Positions 42,395 through 53,954 are shown, counted from the stretch's first letter. The stretch: DNA of 64,000 nt from Candidatus Nanopelagicus limnes (GCF_002287885.2 NZ_CP016768.2:496001-560000), one strand, 5' to 3'. The notes: a model not told the origin generated them from the sequence alone. Program-made: numbers and translations.

Positions 42395-43166
42395 ATCAAA
42401 CGTGTTGACACAAATAATTGAAGGTGTTTTGGAGGATGTTGAAAAACGATTTGTTCCAATAAACCAGTTAAGGGAGCAGTTAGAGAATGCTCCTAAATTA
42501 AGAGGTGCCTTTAAGGCACTGAATCAAGATGGAATGCGATTAATTGCCGAAGTGAAAAGATCTTCCCCTAGCAAAGGCAATCTTGCTGAAATTGCTGACC
42601 CGAAGGAATTAGCGGGTAAGTATCAAGAAGGAGGAGCGGATGTAATTAGTGTTTTAACTGAAGAGCGTCGCTTCAAGGGAAGCATTGCTGATCTAGTTTC
42701 CGTCCGATCTAGCGTTGATCTACCTGTACTGCGCAAAGATTTTATTGTTACTGAATTTCAAGTTATTGAATCTCGCATACTAGGCGCTGACTTAATTTTG
42801 CTTATAGTTGCTGGACTTTCAAAATCTCAACTGATTGATTTTTACCAACTCTCCACGGAACTGGGGATGGATGTATTAGTTGAGGTGCATAACATGGATG
42901 AAGCTGAAAAAGCTTTAGATGTAGGTGCAAAAATAATTGGGGTCAATTCTAGAAATTTGAAAACTCTGGAAGTAAGTGAGAAAACTTTTGAAACTATTCT
43001 TCCAGTATTGCCATCTCAGATCTTAAAAGTTGCTGAGTCGGGTATTAGTAATCGCCAGCAAGTTGCATTAGTTGAACAATTAGGGGCAAAAGCAGTCCTG
43101 GTTGGGGAGAGTTTGGTGCGGGCAGGTAATCCAGTTCATACGATAAAAGAACTTCTAAACCGCTAG
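42387..43166 (+). CDS. trpC: Indole-3-glycerol phosphate synthase
   Basis: TIM-barrel enzyme of 259 residues from ATG 42387. It has IAEVKRSSPSKG near 53-64 (catalytic Lys55 equivalent), LRKDFI near 114-119, LLIVAGL near 135-141, EVHNMDEAEKAL and VGVNSRNL-type (here IGVNSRNLKTL) loops, and AESGISN near 215-221. It lacks any fused TrpF domain. An upstream in-frame TTG at 42375 is less likely because ATG 42387 overlaps the small membrane-protein gene as in coupled pairs. Confidence 0.93.
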   Translation: MSESNVLTQIIEGVLEDVEKRFVPINQLREQLENAPKLRGAFKALNQDGMRLIAEVKRSSPSKGNLAEIADPKELAGKYQEGGADVISVLTEERRFKGSIADLVSVRSSVDLPVLRKDFIVTEFQVIESRILGADLILLIVAGLSKSQLIDFYQLSTELGMDVLVEVHNMDEAEKALDVGAKIIGVNSRNLKTLEVSEKTFETILPVLPSQILKVAESGISNRQQVALVEQLGAKAVLVGESLVRAGNPVHTIKELLNR

Positions 43167-43174
43167 AGACCCAA

Positions 43175-43180
43175 TAAACT
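43175..43180 (+). promoter_or_regulatory. -10 box, leaderless trpB
   Basis: TAAACT lies 6 nt upstream of the trpB ATG in the only sizable gap of the trpC-B-A run; no SD. Confidence 0.45.
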
Positions 43181-43186
43181 ACAACC

Positions 43187-44401
43187 ATGAGTGCAGGCAA
43201 AAAAGTGGATGACTTAACTTCTTCCGTACTTGGACATTTTGGACCCTATGGAGGTCGTTTTGTTCCAGAGGCTTTAATTGCCGCACTAGATGAATTATCA
43301 GCAGCGCACACATCAGCCCTTTCTGATCCAAAATTTCAAAGTGAATTATCCGAACTTCACAAGACTTATAGTGGTCGCCCAAGTATTTTGACTGATGCAA
43401 AAAGATTTTCAGAACATGCAGGTGGTGCAAGAATTCTTTTAAAGCGAGAAGATTTAAATCACACTGGCAGTCACAAAATTAACAATGTTCTTGGTCAAGC
43501 ACTACTTACAAAGCGAATGGGCAAGAAGAGAATCATTGCTGAAACTGGGGCAGGCCAGCATGGTGTTGCCTCGGCAACAGCTGCGGCATTGTTTGGTTTG
43601 GAGTGTGTGGTCTATATGGGCGAGGCTGACACAAAGCGACAAGCTCTAAATGTTGCACGAATGAAATTATTAGGCGCCACCGTAGTACCGGTAACCCAAG
43701 GATCAAAAACTTTAAAGGATGCAATTAATGAAGCAATGCGTGATTGGGTAACAAATGTTTCCACAACTCATTATTTGCTTGGCACCGTGGCCGGACCTCA
43801 TCCATTCCCAACGATGGTCAGAGATTTTCAAAGAATTATCGGAGTTGAAGCTAGGCAACAAGTTCTAGATTTAACTGGCAAGTTACCGGATGCAGTTTTA
43901 GCTTGTGTTGGCGGTGGATCAAATGCGATTGGAATCTTCCACCCATTTATAGAGGATTCATCTGTTCGCTTAATTGGCTTAGAGGCCGGTGGTAAAGGTA
44001 TAGAAACTGGAATGCATGCCTCAACTATTTCTGGTGGCAAACCAGGTGTTTTGCATGGAACCCGGTCATATGTTTTACAAGATTCAGATGGGCAAACTAT
44101 TGAGTCACATTCAATATCTGCTGGTTTAGATTATCCAGGAGTTGGACCTGAACATGCTTATCTAAATGATATTGGCCGCGCTGAATATAGATCCATTACA
44201 GATGATCAGGCTATGTATGCGTTCTCATTACTTTGTAAATCAGAAGGAATAATCCCAGCAATTGAAACTGCACATGCCTTGGCGGGAGCTTTAGAAATTG
44301 GAAATGAATTGGGCAAGGATGCAACTTTGTTGATAAATCTTTCTGGGCGCGGGGATAAAGATGTGCAAACTGCGGCTGAGTACTTTGGTTTACCGCTCTA
44401 A
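43187..44401 (+). CDS. trpB: Tryptophan synthase beta subunit
   Basis: PLP enzyme condensing indole and serine (404 residues, TrpB1 type). It has [11 protein letters not shown] near 18-28, the PLP-Lys motif [10 protein letters not shown] near 91-100, [11 protein letters not shown] near 117-127 with the catalytic Glu, [10 protein letters not shown] near 240-249 (phosphate loop), and SGRGDKD near the C-terminus. Its stop overlaps trpA (TAATG). Confidence 0.95.
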   Translation: MSAGKKVDDLTSSVLGHFGPYGGRFVPEALIAALDELSAAHTSALSDPKFQSELSELHKTYSGRPSILTDAKRFSEHAGGARILLKREDLNHTGSHKINNVLGQALLTKRMGKKRIIAETGAGQHGVASATAAALFGLECVVYMGEADTKRQALNVARMKLLGATVVPVTQGSKTLKDAINEAMRDWVTNVSTTHYLLGTVAGPHPFPTMVRDFQRIIGVEARQQVLDLTGKLPDAVLACVGGGSNAIGIFHPFIEDSSVRLIGLEAGGKGIETGMHASTISGGKPGVLHGTRSYVLQDSDGQTIESHSISAGLDYPGVGPEHAYLNDIGRAEYRSITDDQAMYAFSLLCKSEGIIPAIETAHALAGALEIGNELGKDATLLINLSGRGDKDVQTAAEYFGLPL

Positions 44402-45204
44402 TGAGCACTGCGCTTGAAAAACTGTTTGAAAAGACAAAACAAGAAAAACGAGCAGCACTAATTGGCTATTTACCAGCTGGGTATCCTGATCAGAAAAGTT
44501 CAGCAAAAATCATAAAAGCTATGATCGATGGTGGTGTGGACGCGATTGAAATTGGTTTTCCTTATTCAGATCCAGTTATGGATGGACCAGTTATTCAAGC
44601 CGCATCAGAGGAAGCCATAAAAAATGGCGCAGGAGTAGATGAAGTTTTTGATTTACTACAAACTACAGCAGCACTTGGAACTCCATCGGTAATCATGAGT
44701 TACTGGAGTCCAATTGAAAAATATGGTGTTGCAAATTTTGCAAAAAAAGTTGCTCAAATGGGTGGCAGTGGAGTAATCACACCTGATTTAACTATTGAGG
44801 AATCCCAGGATTGGCAAAATGAATCTAAAGATAATTCTATAAATCGTATTTACGTAGTTGCGCCCAGCACAACTGATCAACGTTTAGCCAATGTAACTGC
44901 TGAATGTTCCGGCTTTATATATGCGGCAAGTCTTATGGGTGTTACTGGAACTAGAGATGCGGTTTCTGGAAATGCCAGATCGCTAGTTGAACGGATTCGA
45001 AAGGTTAGCAAGACACCAGTTGCTGTTGGACTTGGTGTTTCGACAAAGGCTCAGGCACAAGAAGTGGCTCAGTATGCAGATGGCGTAATAGTAGGATCTG
45101 CTTTTATTAAAATTATCCAAGAGCATGGTTCTGGCAGGAATGGATTGAAAAAGGTTAAACAACTTGCACACTCATTATCTGAAGGAGTTAGAAATGCGAG
45201 CTAA
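44401..45204 (+). CDS. trpA: Tryptophan synthase alpha subunit
   Basis: Cleaves indole-3-glycerol phosphate and channels indole to TrpB. The 267-residue TIM barrel has YLPAGYPD near 22-29, IEIGFPYSDPVMDGPVIQ near 49-66 (catalytic Glu50 and Asp61 equivalents), GVTGTRDA near 181-188 and VGLGVSTKAQ near 209-218. The 3' end overlaps the following MauE-like gene by 11 nt. Confidence 0.95.
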   Translation: MSTALEKLFEKTKQEKRAALIGYLPAGYPDQKSSAKIIKAMIDGGVDAIEIGFPYSDPVMDGPVIQAASEEAIKNGAGVDEVFDLLQTTAALGTPSVIMSYWSPIEKYGVANFAKKVAQMGGSGVITPDLTIEESQDWQNESKDNSINRIYVVAPSTTDQRLANVTAECSGFIYAASLMGVTGTRDAVSGNARSLVERIRKVSKTPVAVGLGVSTKAQAQEVAQYADGVIVGSAFIKIIQEHGSGRNGLKKVKQLAHSLSEGVRNAS

Positions 45205-45652
45205 GTTTTATGTTTATCAACCATGGCTAACATTGGTAGCGCGACTAATTTTAGGTGGCGTGTTATTAGCCGCTGGTGGATTAAAAATTGGGAACCTACA
45301 AAAATCAGCAATGGCGGTACGGGCTTATGAAATGTTGCCGGTTGGTCTAGCTAATTTTCTTGGTTATGTCCTACCGTGGATTGAAATTGGAATTGGTTTA
45401 CTTCTTATTGTTGGGGCAGCTGTTGCGATTTCAGGGTTGCTTGGCGCGTTCACAATGCTGGCTTTCATTATCGCGATCGCACAAGCTTGGGCTCGCGGGC
45501 TGAGTATTGACTGTGGATGTTTTGGTGGTGGCGGGGCAATAGATCCAGAAGATACGAAGTATTTGTCTGAGATAATTAGGGATATAGGATTACTGGCATT
45601 GGGTATTTACCTTTACTACTTTCCAAAAGGTAAATTTGGATTGGATAAATAG
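45194..45652 (+). CDS. MauE/DoxX-like membrane redox protein
   Basis: 152-residue protein with four membrane helices and an ISGL...AWARG(L)SIDCGCFGGGG loop in which Cys107 and Cys109 form a CxC pair. MauE-type proteins are thought to serve disulfide or quinone-linked redox steps, like VKOR or DsbB. ATG 45194 has the SD AAGGAG (6-nt spacer); an upstream TTG at 45164 is rejected. The next gene, 9 nt away, encodes a DsbA-like thioredoxin, so the two likely form a disulfide-forming pair. Confidence 0.8.
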   Translation: MRAKFYVYQPWLTLVARLILGGVLLAAGGLKIGNLQKSAMAVRAYEMLPVGLANFLGYVLPWIEIGIGLLLIVGAAVAISGLLGAFTMLAFIIAIAQAWARGLSIDCGCFGGGGAIDPEDTKYLSEIIRDIGLLALGIYLYYFPKGKFGLDK

Positions 45653-45661
45653 GGAGAAAAA

Positions 45662-46336
45662 ATGGCAACTGCATCTGGTGGAGATAAAGGAACTCGCAAT
45701 TTAGTGATCGTAATGATCTCCTTCATTGTGGTTGTAGGAGTTGTTTTCTCCTTAATCAGTAGTCGTTCAAATTCAACCGCAGCAATTCCTGCCACAGTTT
45801 CAGAGGCTGATGGTTATGGCATAGTTCTTAATCCCGAGAGCACTCCGAAAATTGATGTGTATGTTGATTATCAATGTCCAGCGTGCCGAGTGTTTGAAAT
45901 AATTAATGGTGGATATCTGAATGAAGTTATTGCTCAGAAAAAGGCAAAAGTAGTGTTTCACCCAATGACATTCATTGGACCAGAATCGATATTAGCCGCG
46001 AACTCAGCAGCGTGCGCAGCAGATGAAAGTAAATTCGTAGATATGAATTTAGCTCTATTCCAGAATCAATCAGATTCTGAAAACACTGGAAAATGGTCAA
46101 GTGAGTACCTTGTTGAACTTGGAAAATCAATTGGCATTAATTCCAGTACCTTTGAAACCTGCGTAAATGATGGCAAATACATTAAGTGGACAAGCAATGT
46201 CGCAGCAGCCTCAGCAAAGGCTGATGTAAACGGTACACCGACAATTTTTGTAAATGGCAAACAGCTAGATCGAGACACTGAGTATGGAGATCAAGCCAAA
46301 TTCAGAGCTGCACTTGCTGCCGGTGGCGTTAAGTAA
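45662..46336 (+). CDS. DsbA-like membrane-anchored thioredoxin-fold protein
   Basis: 224 residues: cytoplasmic tail, one membrane anchor at about 14-33, then an extracytoplasmic DsbA-type fold with the active site C72-P-A-C75 and the cis-Pro loop NGTPTIFVNG near 191-200. Two further Cys residues (around 118 and 167) may form a structural disulfide. Strong SD (GGGAG). It sits behind the MauE-like gene, which could reoxidise it, and before lgt; the trpA-thioredoxin-lgt order is known from other actinobacteria. Confidence 0.87.
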   Translation: MATASGGDKGTRNLVIVMISFIVVVGVVFSLISSRSNSTAAIPATVSEADGYGIVLNPESTPKIDVYVDYQCPACRVFEIINGGYLNEVIAQKKAKVVFHPMTFIGPESILAANSAACAADESKFVDMNLALFQNQSDSENTGKWSSEYLVELGKSIGINSSTFETCVNDGKYIKWTSNVAAASAKADVNGTPTIFVNGKQLDRDTEYGDQAKFRAALAAGGVK

Positions 46337-46352
46337 ATTCATTTAACTTTAA

Positions 46353-47186
46353 ATGAAGCAGTTATTTCCTAGTCCATCACTCTCTTCATTTTCAGTAGGT
46401 CCATTAACTATTCACTTCTACGCCCTTTGCATCATCACGGGCATTGCAGCTGCAATTTGGCTCGGACGTAGGCGGTATGCAAACTTAGGTGGTAATCCAG
46501 ATGATGTTTCAGAGGTTGCTATATGGGCAGTGCCATTTGGAATTATTGGCGGACGTATTTACCATGTAATCACTTCGCCAGCACAATATTTTGGAAGTAA
46601 CGGGAATCCAATTGATGCCCTTCGTATTTGGGAAGGCGGATTAGGCATATGGGGCGCAATTTCACTTGGCGCAGTTGGTGCTTATCTATATTTTAGAACT
46701 CATAAAACATCTTTAAATTTTCGCCAACTTCTAGATTCTCTAGCACCTGGCGTTGTCCTGGCGCAGGCAATTGGAAGAATTGGAAATTACTTTAATCAAG
46801 AGGTATTTGGTAAACCCACAGAACTACCTTGGGGCTTAGAAATTGATCCAGTTAATAGACCCGATGGTTTTGAAAGTTATGCCACTTTTCATCCAACTTT
46901 TTTATATGAATTGTTATGGTGTTTAGTAGTAGCGGTGCTGTTAATAAAGCTACCGGGATTTCTAAAGAAAATTACCTCAAATCAAGGAGATGTTTTCACT
47001 CTCTATATTCTCGGATACACATTAGGAAGAGTCTGGATTGAAGGCTTGCGCATTGATGAAGCCAACTTGATTCTAGGTTTACGTCTGAATATTTGGGTTA
47101 GTTTAATAGTGCTAGTCACCGCATCTGCGTACCTGATAGCAAACAAGCGCCGTGGCAATACCAAGGAAAATCACATACCAAGTTAG
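46353..47186 (+). CDS. lgt: Prolipoprotein diacylglyceryl transferase
   Basis: Transfers diacylglycerol to the lipobox Cys of prolipoproteins. The 277-residue protein has about seven membrane helices, the N-terminal SVGPLTIHFYALCI, GGRIYHVIT near 68-76, the signature GRIGNYFNQEVFGKPT near 145-160 and the C-terminal GYTLGRVWIE. The product of lspA at 35008 acts directly after it. Confidence 0.93.
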   Translation: MKQLFPSPSLSSFSVGPLTIHFYALCIITGIAAAIWLGRRRYANLGGNPDDVSEVAIWAVPFGIIGGRIYHVITSPAQYFGSNGNPIDALRIWEGGLGIWGAISLGAVGAYLYFRTHKTSLNFRQLLDSLAPGVVLAQAIGRIGNYFNQEVFGKPTELPWGLEIDPVNRPDGFESYATFHPTFLYELLWCLVVAVLLIKLPGFLKKITSNQGDVFTLYILGYTLGRVWIEGLRIDEANLILGLRLNIWVSLIVLVTASAYLIANKRRGNTKENHIPS

Positions 47187-47189
47187 TAT
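47184..47189 (+). promoter_or_regulatory. -10 box, leaderless VIT1-type gene
   Basis: TAGTAT includes the lgt stop codon and lies 6 nt upstream of the ATG at 47196; no SD. Confidence 0.4.
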
Positions 47190-47195
47190 TTAGCA

Positions 47196-47900
47196 ATGGG
47201 TTTAGAAGATGTCCAAATGAGGAATCTTGAGCACCGGGCAAATCGTGCCGGCTGGCTTCGAGCGGCAGTTCTTGGTTCAAATGATGGCTTGGTTTCAACT
47301 GCGAGTTTGATGATTGGAATTGCTGCTGCAAATAAAAGTGAATTTTTGATAACAGCCGGTTTGGCCGGAATTGCAGCCGGTTCGATGTCTATGGCAGTTG
47401 GTGAATATGTTTCAGTTAAATCGCAGAATGATATTGAAAAATCAGATCGAGATATTGAAATCAAGCAATTAGCTATAGATCCTGAAGGTGAATTTGAAGA
47501 GTTAGTTGATATTTATGTTCAACGAGGATTGACAGAAGAGTTAGCTAAACAGGTAGTCACATCAATGCATAAGAAGGATGCACTTGAAGCACACCTTCGT
47601 GATGAACTTGGACATTTTGATCACACAAGAGCTAGGCCAGTACAAGCTGGTGTTGCCTCAGCGATTGCATTCACTGCTGGGGGATTGGTGCCACTAATTG
47701 GAGCATTGATCGCTACCTCCAATCAAGTGGGTGCAATTCTTCTCTTTACAGCAATTGGTTTAGTTGCAGCTGGATATATCTCAGCCAAGATTGCTGCATC
47801 TCCACTTCTTAAAACAATCGTAAGGATTTTTCTTGGTGGCGCCCTAGGCGTTGCAATTACTGCCGGAATTGGTTGGTTGGTAGGCCTTACTGGGGTTTGA
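47196..47900 (+). CDS. VIT1/CCC1-family iron/manganese transporter
   Basis: 234-residue membrane protein of the vacuolar-iron-transporter family. It has RAAVLGSNDGLVSTASLMIGI near 21-41 (the first helix with its conserved Asn-Asp), a second helix with AAGSMSMAVGEYVSVKSQ near 65-82, a charged cytoplasmic segment (about 83-145) rich in Glu/Asp/His as in the metal-binding domain, and three C-terminal helices. Exports Fe(II) or Mn(II) in bacteria that have been studied; the metal here is unknown. Confidence 0.87.
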   Translation: MGLEDVQMRNLEHRANRAGWLRAAVLGSNDGLVSTASLMIGIAAANKSEFLITAGLAGIAAGSMSMAVGEYVSVKSQNDIEKSDRDIEIKQLAIDPEGEFEELVDIYVQRGLTEELAKQVVTSMHKKDALEAHLRDELGHFDHTRARPVQAGVASAIAFTAGGLVPLIGALIATSNQVGAILLFTAIGLVAAGYISAKIAASPLLKTIVRIFLGGALGVAITAGIGWLVGLTGV

Positions 47901-47991
47901 TAACCCTGATACTATTTGCCTTGTAAATTGTTTTGAAGTTGGGCCATTGTCGTCCTGACCCTTAGTGGGATCGGCCTTTTAAATTGCAATC

Positions 47992-47997
47992 TAAATT
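47992..47997 (+). promoter_or_regulatory. -10 box, leaderless gltB
   Basis: TAAATT lies 7 nt upstream of GTG 48005, which decides the gltB start in favour of that GTG over the TTG at 47984. Confidence 0.45.
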
Positions 47998-48004
47998 CTC
48001 AAGC

Positions 48005-51000
48005 GTGCCAAGAGCAGTGGGTTTGTATGACCCTGCAAATGAGCATGATGCGTGCGGCGTCGCCATGGTTGCTACTTTAAACAAAACCAAAAGTCATGAG
48101 ATTGTTAGCAAAGCTTTAACTGCTTTAAGAAATTTAGAGCATAGAGGCGCATCTGGTGCTGAACCAGACAGTGGCGATGGAGCCGGAATCTTAATTCAGA
48201 TTCCTGATGAATTTTATAGATCAGCCGTTGATTTCAAGCTACCAAACTTTAGTTTTTACGCAACCGGTGTTTTTTTCATTGAAGCAGGAAAATCAGATTA
48301 CCAAGAGCAAATCTCACAAATTGCAAGTGAAGAAGGTTTGCGCATAATCGGTTGGCGAGATCTTCCCATTAATTCAAAATCAATTGGTAAAACTGCTTTG
48401 TCAGTTATGCCTTCCTTTAAACAGATATTTGTCGCTGGCCTTAAAGAAGAGAGCGATCTTGTATTGGAGCGGATGGTTTTCTGTCTGCGAAAGCGAGTTG
48501 AACACACCATGCCAATTTATGTGGCATCCCTTTCTTCAAGAACTATCGTCTATAAGGGCATGTTAACTACTGGCCAACTCGAGGAGTTTTTCCCAGATCT
48601 TTCAAACCCACTAGTGGTTTCGGCAATGGCGCTCGTGCATTCAAGATTTTCAACTAATACATTTCCTTCTTGGCCATTAGCCCATCCTTATCGGTTTATA
48701 GCTCATAACGGTGAGATAAACACTGTAAAGGGAAATCGAAATTGGATGCGAGCACGCGAAACTTTATTGCAAAGTGATTTAATCCCAGGTGATTTAAAAA
48801 GGTTGTTTCCGATAGTAAATAACTCAGGCAGTGATTCGGCATCCTTTGATGAAGTACTAGAGCTTCTTTACTTAGGTGGTCGAAGCTTGCCGCACGCAAT
48901 GTTGATGATGATTCCTGAAGCGTGGGAAAACCATGCAACTATGTCGCAGATTCGCAAAGATTTTTACGCTTTTCACTCCGCTCTGATGGAACCCTGGGAT
49001 GGTCCGGCTTGTGTGACATTTACTGACGGTAATCAGATAGGTGCTGTATTAGATCGCAATGGTTTACGTCCATCAAGATTTTGGGTTACAGATGATGGGC
49101 TAGTGGTATTAGCTAGTGAAGTTGGCGTATTAGATTTTAAACCAGAATCAATTGTACGAAAAGGAAGATTACAACCAGGCAAGATGTTTTTAGTTGACCT
49201 ACAAGAAGGTCGAATAATTGAAGATGAAGAAATTAAAGATACTTTGGCAACGGCTGAGCCATACACTGACTGGCTGCATGCTGGATTGGTTAGATTAAGT
49301 GATTTACCTTCCAGAGAGCACATTGTTTATCCGCACTCTTCTGTAGTTCGTCGCCAGCGTGCATTTGGTTATACCGAAGAAGAGTTGCGTTTAATTATTA
49401 CTCCGATGGCTAAGAATGGCGCTGAACCTCTAGGTTCTATGGGAACTGATACGCCAATTGCGGCATTATCTGAAAAACCAAGATTGTTATTTGACTATTT
49501 TGCTCAGTTATTTGCCCAAGTTACTAATCCGCCATTGGATGCAATTAGAGAGGAATTAGTAACCTCACTGGGCGGATCCATTGGACCAGAACATAATCTT
49601 TTAGATCCAGGTCCATCCTCATGCCGGCAAATTTCCCTTCAATTTCCGGTTATCGACAATGATGAATTAGCAAAAATTATCAATGTAAATGCAGATGGTG
49701 ATCAGCCAGGATTTGAAACTCATGTCGTGCGAGGATTATTTGCAATTGCAGGCGGTGGCAGATCACTTGTTGCCCGATTAGAGCAAATTAGATCAGAAGT
49801 ATCTTCAGCAATTAATGAAGGCGCAAGAATTATTGTTTTATCAGATCGAGATGGTGATGCTGAAAATGCACCGATTCCTTCACTACTGCTTACCTCCGCC
49901 GTACACCATCATCTGATCCGTGAAAAAACTAGAACCAAGGTGGGCTTAGTTGTTGAAAGTGGTGAGGTGAGAGAGGTTCACCATGTTGCTCTTCTAATTG
50001 GTTTTGGAGCAGCTGCTGTTAATCCTTACCTAGCGATGGAGAGTGCCGAAGACTTAGTTAGACAGGGAGTTATTACTGGGATTACTCCAGAAAAGGCAGT
50101 TAGGAATTTAATAAAATCTTTAGGTAAAGGTGTATTAAAAGTAATGTCTAAAATGGGAGTATCCACAATTGCTTCCTATACCGGAGCTCAGATTTTTGAA
50201 GCAATAGGTTTGTCATCTGAAGTAGTTGATGAATACTTCGTAGGCGCTACCTCACGTTTAGGTGGGGCTGGTATTGAGATAATTGCGCAAGAAACAATTA
50301 AGCGTCATCACATTGCATATCCGCCCGGGGGAGAGATTCCTGGAGCTAAGAAATTACAAATAGGTGGTGAGTACCAATGGCGAAGAGAGGGTGAACCGCA
50401 CCTATTTGATCCGGAAACTGTTTTTACTCTCCAGCATGCAACACGTTCAAAGCGATTTGATGTTTTCAAGAGATATACAAACAGAGTGGATGATCAGTCT
50501 CGTAGATTGATGACTTTGCGGGGATTGTTTAATTTTAAATCTGACTTGCGAAAGCCGATTCCAATTGATGAAGTTGAACCTGCCTCTGAGATTATTAAAA
50601 GGTTTGCTACTGGCGCTATGTCTTATGGCTCTATTTCACAGGAAGCTCATGAAACGCTAGCAATTGCCATGAATCGAATTGGTGGGAAATCAAATACTGG
50701 TGAAGGTGGTGAAGATCCAGATAGAAATAAAGCTGATAGCAATGGAGACTTGCGACGCTCTGCGATTAAGCAAGTTGCAAGCGGAAGATTTGGCGTTACA
50801 AGTGAGTATCTAGTTAATGCCGATGATATTCAAATCAAAATGGCTCAAGGGGCAAAACCTGGTGAAGGTGGGCAATTACCTGGCAACAAGGTTTACCCAT
50901 GGATTGCAAAAGTTCGCTACTCAACTCCTGGGGTTGGATTAATTTCACCACCGCCACATCATGATATTTACTCCATTGAAGATTTAGCGCAGCTAATTCA

Positions 51001-52504
51001 TGATTTAAAGAATGCCAATAATCAGGCGCGTATACATGTTAAGTTGGTAGCAGAGGTTGGAGTTGGCACAGTTGCGGCCGGTGTTAGTAAAGCCCATGCT
51101 GATGTGGTTTTAATTTCTGGTCATGATGGAGGAACTGGCGCTTCACCATTAACTTCACTAAAACATGCTGGCGCTCCATGGGAATTAGGGTTAGCTGAAA
51201 CCCAACAAACTCTGCTACTTAATGGTTTAAGGGATCGAATTGTTGTGCAAGTAGATGGCCAAATGAAAACTGGTAGAGATGTTTTAATAGCTGCCCTGCT
51301 AGGAGCTGAAGAGTTTGGTTTTGCCACCGCGCCATTAATAGTTTCTGGTTGCGTAATGATGCGAGTTTGTCATTTAGATACCTGTCCTGTTGGAGTGGCC
51401 ACACAAAATCCTGAACTAAGGAAGAAATTCACTGGTAAGCCTGAATTCGTGGAAACATTCTTTGAATATATAGCTGAAGAGGTTCGGCAGTTACTTGCCC
51501 AGCTAGGCTTTAGAAAATTAGAGGATGCAATTGGTCAAGTAGAGATGCTCGATACTAAAGCTGCAACAGATCATTGGAAAGCTAGCGGATTAGATCTTTC
51601 TCCAATTTTGAAAGCACCAACAGGTAATGGTGACCGCAAAAATACAACAACGCAAGATCATGGCTTATCAGGTGCGTTAGATAATGAATTGATTAAGTTA
51701 TCAAAAGATGCTTTAGAAAACGGTAAGAACGTACGGTTAGAAATGCCAGTAAGAAATGTCAATCGAACAGTTGGCACAATGCTTGGCAGTGAAATAACAA
51801 GAAAGTTTGCAGGAGCAGGACTACCGGCAGATACGATCGGTATAACTTTTCATGGTTCAGCTGGTCAATCATTCGGTGCTTTTATTCCATCCGGCCTGAC
51901 ATTAAGACTTTATGGAGATAGTAATGATTATGTGGCAAAAGGATTATCTGGTGGACGAGTGATAATTCGACCAGATGAAAAAGCTAGCTTTAAATCAAAT
52001 CAGAATGTGATCGCAGGAAATGTAATTGGATATGGAGCTACATCAGGAGAGATCATGATTTCAGGAGTGGTGGGCGAAAGATTTTGTGTTCGCAATTCTG
52101 GCGCGCATGCAATCGTTGAAGGTGTTGGCGATCATGGTTGTGAATACATGACTGGGGGATCGGTAATTGTGCTCGGGGCTACTGGCCGAAATTTTGCTGC
52201 TGGTATGTCAGGCGGAATGGCGTTTGTCTTAGATTTGCAACCATCGCTAGTTAATACCGAAATGGTTGATTTACTTTCACTTCCAGTGAATAAGGAAGAT
52301 TTTGTGAAAAGCTCTATTTCTAAATTCTTTGCGGAAACTGGATCACAGATTGCTAAAGATTTATTGGGTGACTGGGAAAAGAATAAGAGTCGAATTACCT
52401 TGGTTATGCCAAGAGATTATGCAAGAGTCTTGGAAGTCATGGCTAAAGCACAACGCGAAGGCTTGCCAGTAGATAGCGCAGTTATGGCGGCGATAAATGG
52501 CTGA
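48005..52504 (+). CDS. gltB: Glutamate synthase large subunit
   Basis: Amidotransferase/FMN/Fe-S subunit of NADPH-GOGAT (1499 residues from GTG 48005). The N-terminal class II glutaminase Cys lies in [10 protein letters not shown] (Cys17), so a propeptide of 16 residues is removed. The FMN-binding synthase domain has [18 protein letters not shown]-type sequence near 1040, and the 3Fe-4S cluster motif [12 protein letters not shown] is near 1116-1127. The C-terminal beta-helix glycine-rich domain is complete. An in-frame TTG at 47984 would add seven residues. Overlaps gltD by 8 nt. Confidence 0.94.
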   Translation: MPRAVGLYDPANEHDACGVAMVATLNKTKSHEIVSKALTALRNLEHRGASGAEPDSGDGAGILIQIPDEFYRSAVDFKLPNFSFYATGVFFIEAGKSDYQEQISQIASEEGLRIIGWRDLPINSKSIGKTALSVMPSFKQIFVAGLKEESDLVLERMVFCLRKRVEHTMPIYVASLSSRTIVYKGMLTTGQLEEFFPDLSNPLVVSAMALVHSRFSTNTFPSWPLAHPYRFIAHNGEINTVKGNRNWMRARETLLQSDLIPGDLKRLFPIVNNSGSDSASFDEVLELLYLGGRSLPHAMLMMIPEAWENHATMSQIRKDFYAFHSALMEPWDGPACVTFTDGNQIGAVLDRNGLRPSRFWVTDDGLVVLASEVGVLDFKPESIVRKGRLQPGKMFLVDLQEGRIIEDEEIKDTLATAEPYTDWLHAGLVRLSDLPSREHIVYPHSSVVRRQRAFGYTEEELRLIITPMAKNGAEPLGSMGTDTPIAALSEKPRLLFDYFAQLFAQVTNPPLDAIREELVTSLGGSIGPEHNLLDPGPSSCRQISLQFPVIDNDELAKIINVNADGDQPGFETHVVRGLFAIAGGGRSLVARLEQIRSEVSSAINEGARIIVLSDRDGDAENAPIPSLLLTSAVHHHLIREKTRTKVGLVVESGEVREVHHVALLIGFGAAAVNPYLAMESAEDLVRQGVITGITPEKAVRNLIKSLGKGVLKVMSKMGVSTIASYTGAQIFEAIGLSSEVVDEYFVGATSRLGGAGIEIIAQETIKRHHIAYPPGGEIPGAKKLQIGGEYQWRREGEPHLFDPETVFTLQHATRSKRFDVFKRYTNRVDDQSRRLMTLRGLFNFKSDLRKPIPIDEVEPASEIIKRFATGAMSYGSISQEAHETLAIAMNRIGGKSNTGEGGEDPDRNKADSNGDLRRSAIKQVASGRFGVTSEYLVNADDIQIKMAQGAKPGEGGQLPGNKVYPWIAKVRYSTPGVGLISPPPHHDIYSIEDLAQLIHDLKNANNQARIHVKLVAEVGVGTVAAGVSKAHADVVLISGHDGGTGASPLTSLKHAGAPWELGLAETQQTLLLNGLRDRIVVQVDGQMKTGRDVLIAALLGAEEFGFATAPLIVSGCVMMRVCHLDTCPVGVATQNPELRKKFTGKPEFVETFFEYIAEEVRQLLAQLGFRKLEDAIGQVEMLDTKAATDHWKASGLDLSPILKAPTGNGDRKNTTTQDHGLSGALDNELIKLSKDALENGKNVRLEMPVRNVNRTVGTMLGSEITRKFAGAGLPADTIGITFHGSAGQSFGAFIPSGLTLRLYGDSNDYVAKGLSGGRVIIRPDEKASFKSNQNVIAGNVIGYGATSGEIMISGVVGERFCVRNSGAHAIVEGVGDHGCEYMTGGSVIVLGATGRNFAAGMSGGMAFVLDLQPSLVNTEMVDLLSLPVNKEDFVKSSISKFFAETGSQIAKDLLGDWEKNKSRITLVMPRDYARVLEVMAKAQREGLPVDSAVMAAING

Positions 52505-53954
52505 TCCAAAAGGTTTTATTAATACACCTCGTGAAGTCCCAAAACGTAGACCAGTGGATGTGCGTATAAAAGATTGGAAAGAGGTTTACCAGGAGCAGGA
52601 GTTTTCACATCTACAAAAACAAGCTGGCAGGTGTATGGACTGCGGCATACCATTTTGTCATCAAGGTTGCCCACTAGGTAATTTAATTCCAGAATGGAAT
52701 GATCTGATTTGGCGCGGAGAAAAACCAGAGGCGATAGATCGCTTGCACGCAACAAATAATTTCCCTGAATTTACCGGTCGGCTTTGTCCAGCTCCTTGTG
52801 AGACTGCGTGCGTTGTGGCAATCAATGCCGAAGCTGTTACCATTAAACAAGTAGAGCTACGAACTATTGAAGAGGCATTTCTTGAAAAAAGAATTGTGCC
52901 ACTTATTCCAGATCGTTTGTCAGGAAAAACTGTGGCGATAATTGGCTCAGGTCCTGCTGGATTAGCTGCTGCACAACAATTAACTCGAGCTGGCCACACT
53001 GTGGTGGTTTATGAGCGAGCTGAAAAAATTGGCGGTCTATTACGTTATGGAATTCCAGAATTTAAGATGGAAAAATCGATTGTTGATCGAAGGCTTTATC
53101 AAATGGAGCAAGAAGGAACAAGATTTAGAACTGGTGTAAATGTTGGTAAAGATTTAACGGGCTCAGCTCTTAGGAGTAAATATGATGCGGTTGTACTTGC
53201 AGTTGGAGCTACAAATTGGCGTGATCTAGAAATTCCAGGTCGTGATGCAAAAGGTGTTTACCAAGCTATGGAGTACTTGCCTTGGGGAAACAAACAAGCA
53301 CTTGGCGAGTTGACCGCTCCGGCAGAAATTAATGCAGAGGGTAAACATGTTGTGATTTTAGGAGGCGGAGATACTGGCGCAGACTGTTTGGGAACAGCTA
53401 TCAGACAAGGGGCTGCATCTGTTACTCAGTTAGAGATTATGCCAAGACCTTCAGATGAAAGAGTTAATACTCAACCTTGGCCTACATATCCAATGGTGTA
53501 TCGAGTAAGTAGTGCTCATGAAGAGGCTGGTGAACGGATTTACTCTGTATCTACTCAAGAATTTCTTAAAGATGCAAACGGCAATTTAAGAGCGATGAAG
53601 TTAGTTGAAACTGAATTAGTTAATGGAAAATTTCAACCTATTGCAGGAAGTGAAAAAGAGATACCTGCTGATTTAGTTTTTCTAGCACTCGGTTTTACGG
53701 GACCAGAAAAGAATGAATTACTTGATCAGCTTGAGGTGACTCTGGACGAAAAAGGAAACATTATTCGAGATCATGAGTACTCAACTGCTAGTGATGGTGT
53801 TTTTGTTTGCGGGGATGCTGGGCGTGGTCAATCATTGATCGTTTGGGCTATTGCTGAGGGGCGCAGTGCTGCTTCGGCAATTGATAAGTACTTAACCGGG
53901 AACACGCAGTTGCCTTATTCGATTGAACCAACTGCTCGCCCATTGATGGTTTAA
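52497..53954 (+). CDS. gltD: Glutamate synthase small subunit
   Basis: NADPH-oxidising subunit (485 residues). The N-terminal 4Fe-4S region has C46-MD-C49-GIPF-C54-HQG-C58 and a second Cys cluster [10 protein letters not shown] near 97-106. The first nucleotide-binding loop is [13 protein letters not shown] near 151-163 and the second GGGDTGADC near 290-298. Electrons pass from NADPH through FAD and Fe-S to FMN in GltB. Confidence 0.94.
   Translation: MADPKGFINTPREVPKRRPVDVRIKDWKEVYQEQEFSHLQKQAGRCMDCGIPFCHQGCPLGNLIPEWNDLIWRGEKPEAIDRLHATNNFPEFTGRLCPAPCETACVVAINAEAVTIKQVELRTIEEAFLEKRIVPLIPDRLSGKTVAIIGSGPAGLAAAQQLTRAGHTVVVYERAEKIGGLLRYGIPEFKMEKSIVDRRLYQMEQEGTRFRTGVNVGKDLTGSALRSKYDAVVLAVGATNWRDLEIPGRDAKGVYQAMEYLPWGNKQALGELTAPAEINAEGKHVVILGGGDTGADCLGTAIRQGAASVTQLEIMPRPSDERVNTQPWPTYPMVYRVSSAHEEAGERIYSVSTQEFLKDANGNLRAMKLVETELVNGKFQPIAGSEKEIPADLVFLALGFTGPEKNELLDQLEVTLDEKGNIIRDHEYSTASDGVFVCGDAGRGQSLIVWAIAEGRSAASAIDKYLTGNTQLPYSIEPTARPLMV

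Noticed and set aside
47901-47985. Intrinsic terminator between the VIT1-type gene and gltB
   Set aside because: GGGCC and GGCC with following T residues are present, but no consistent stem could be drawn; only the gltB -10 box is supported there.
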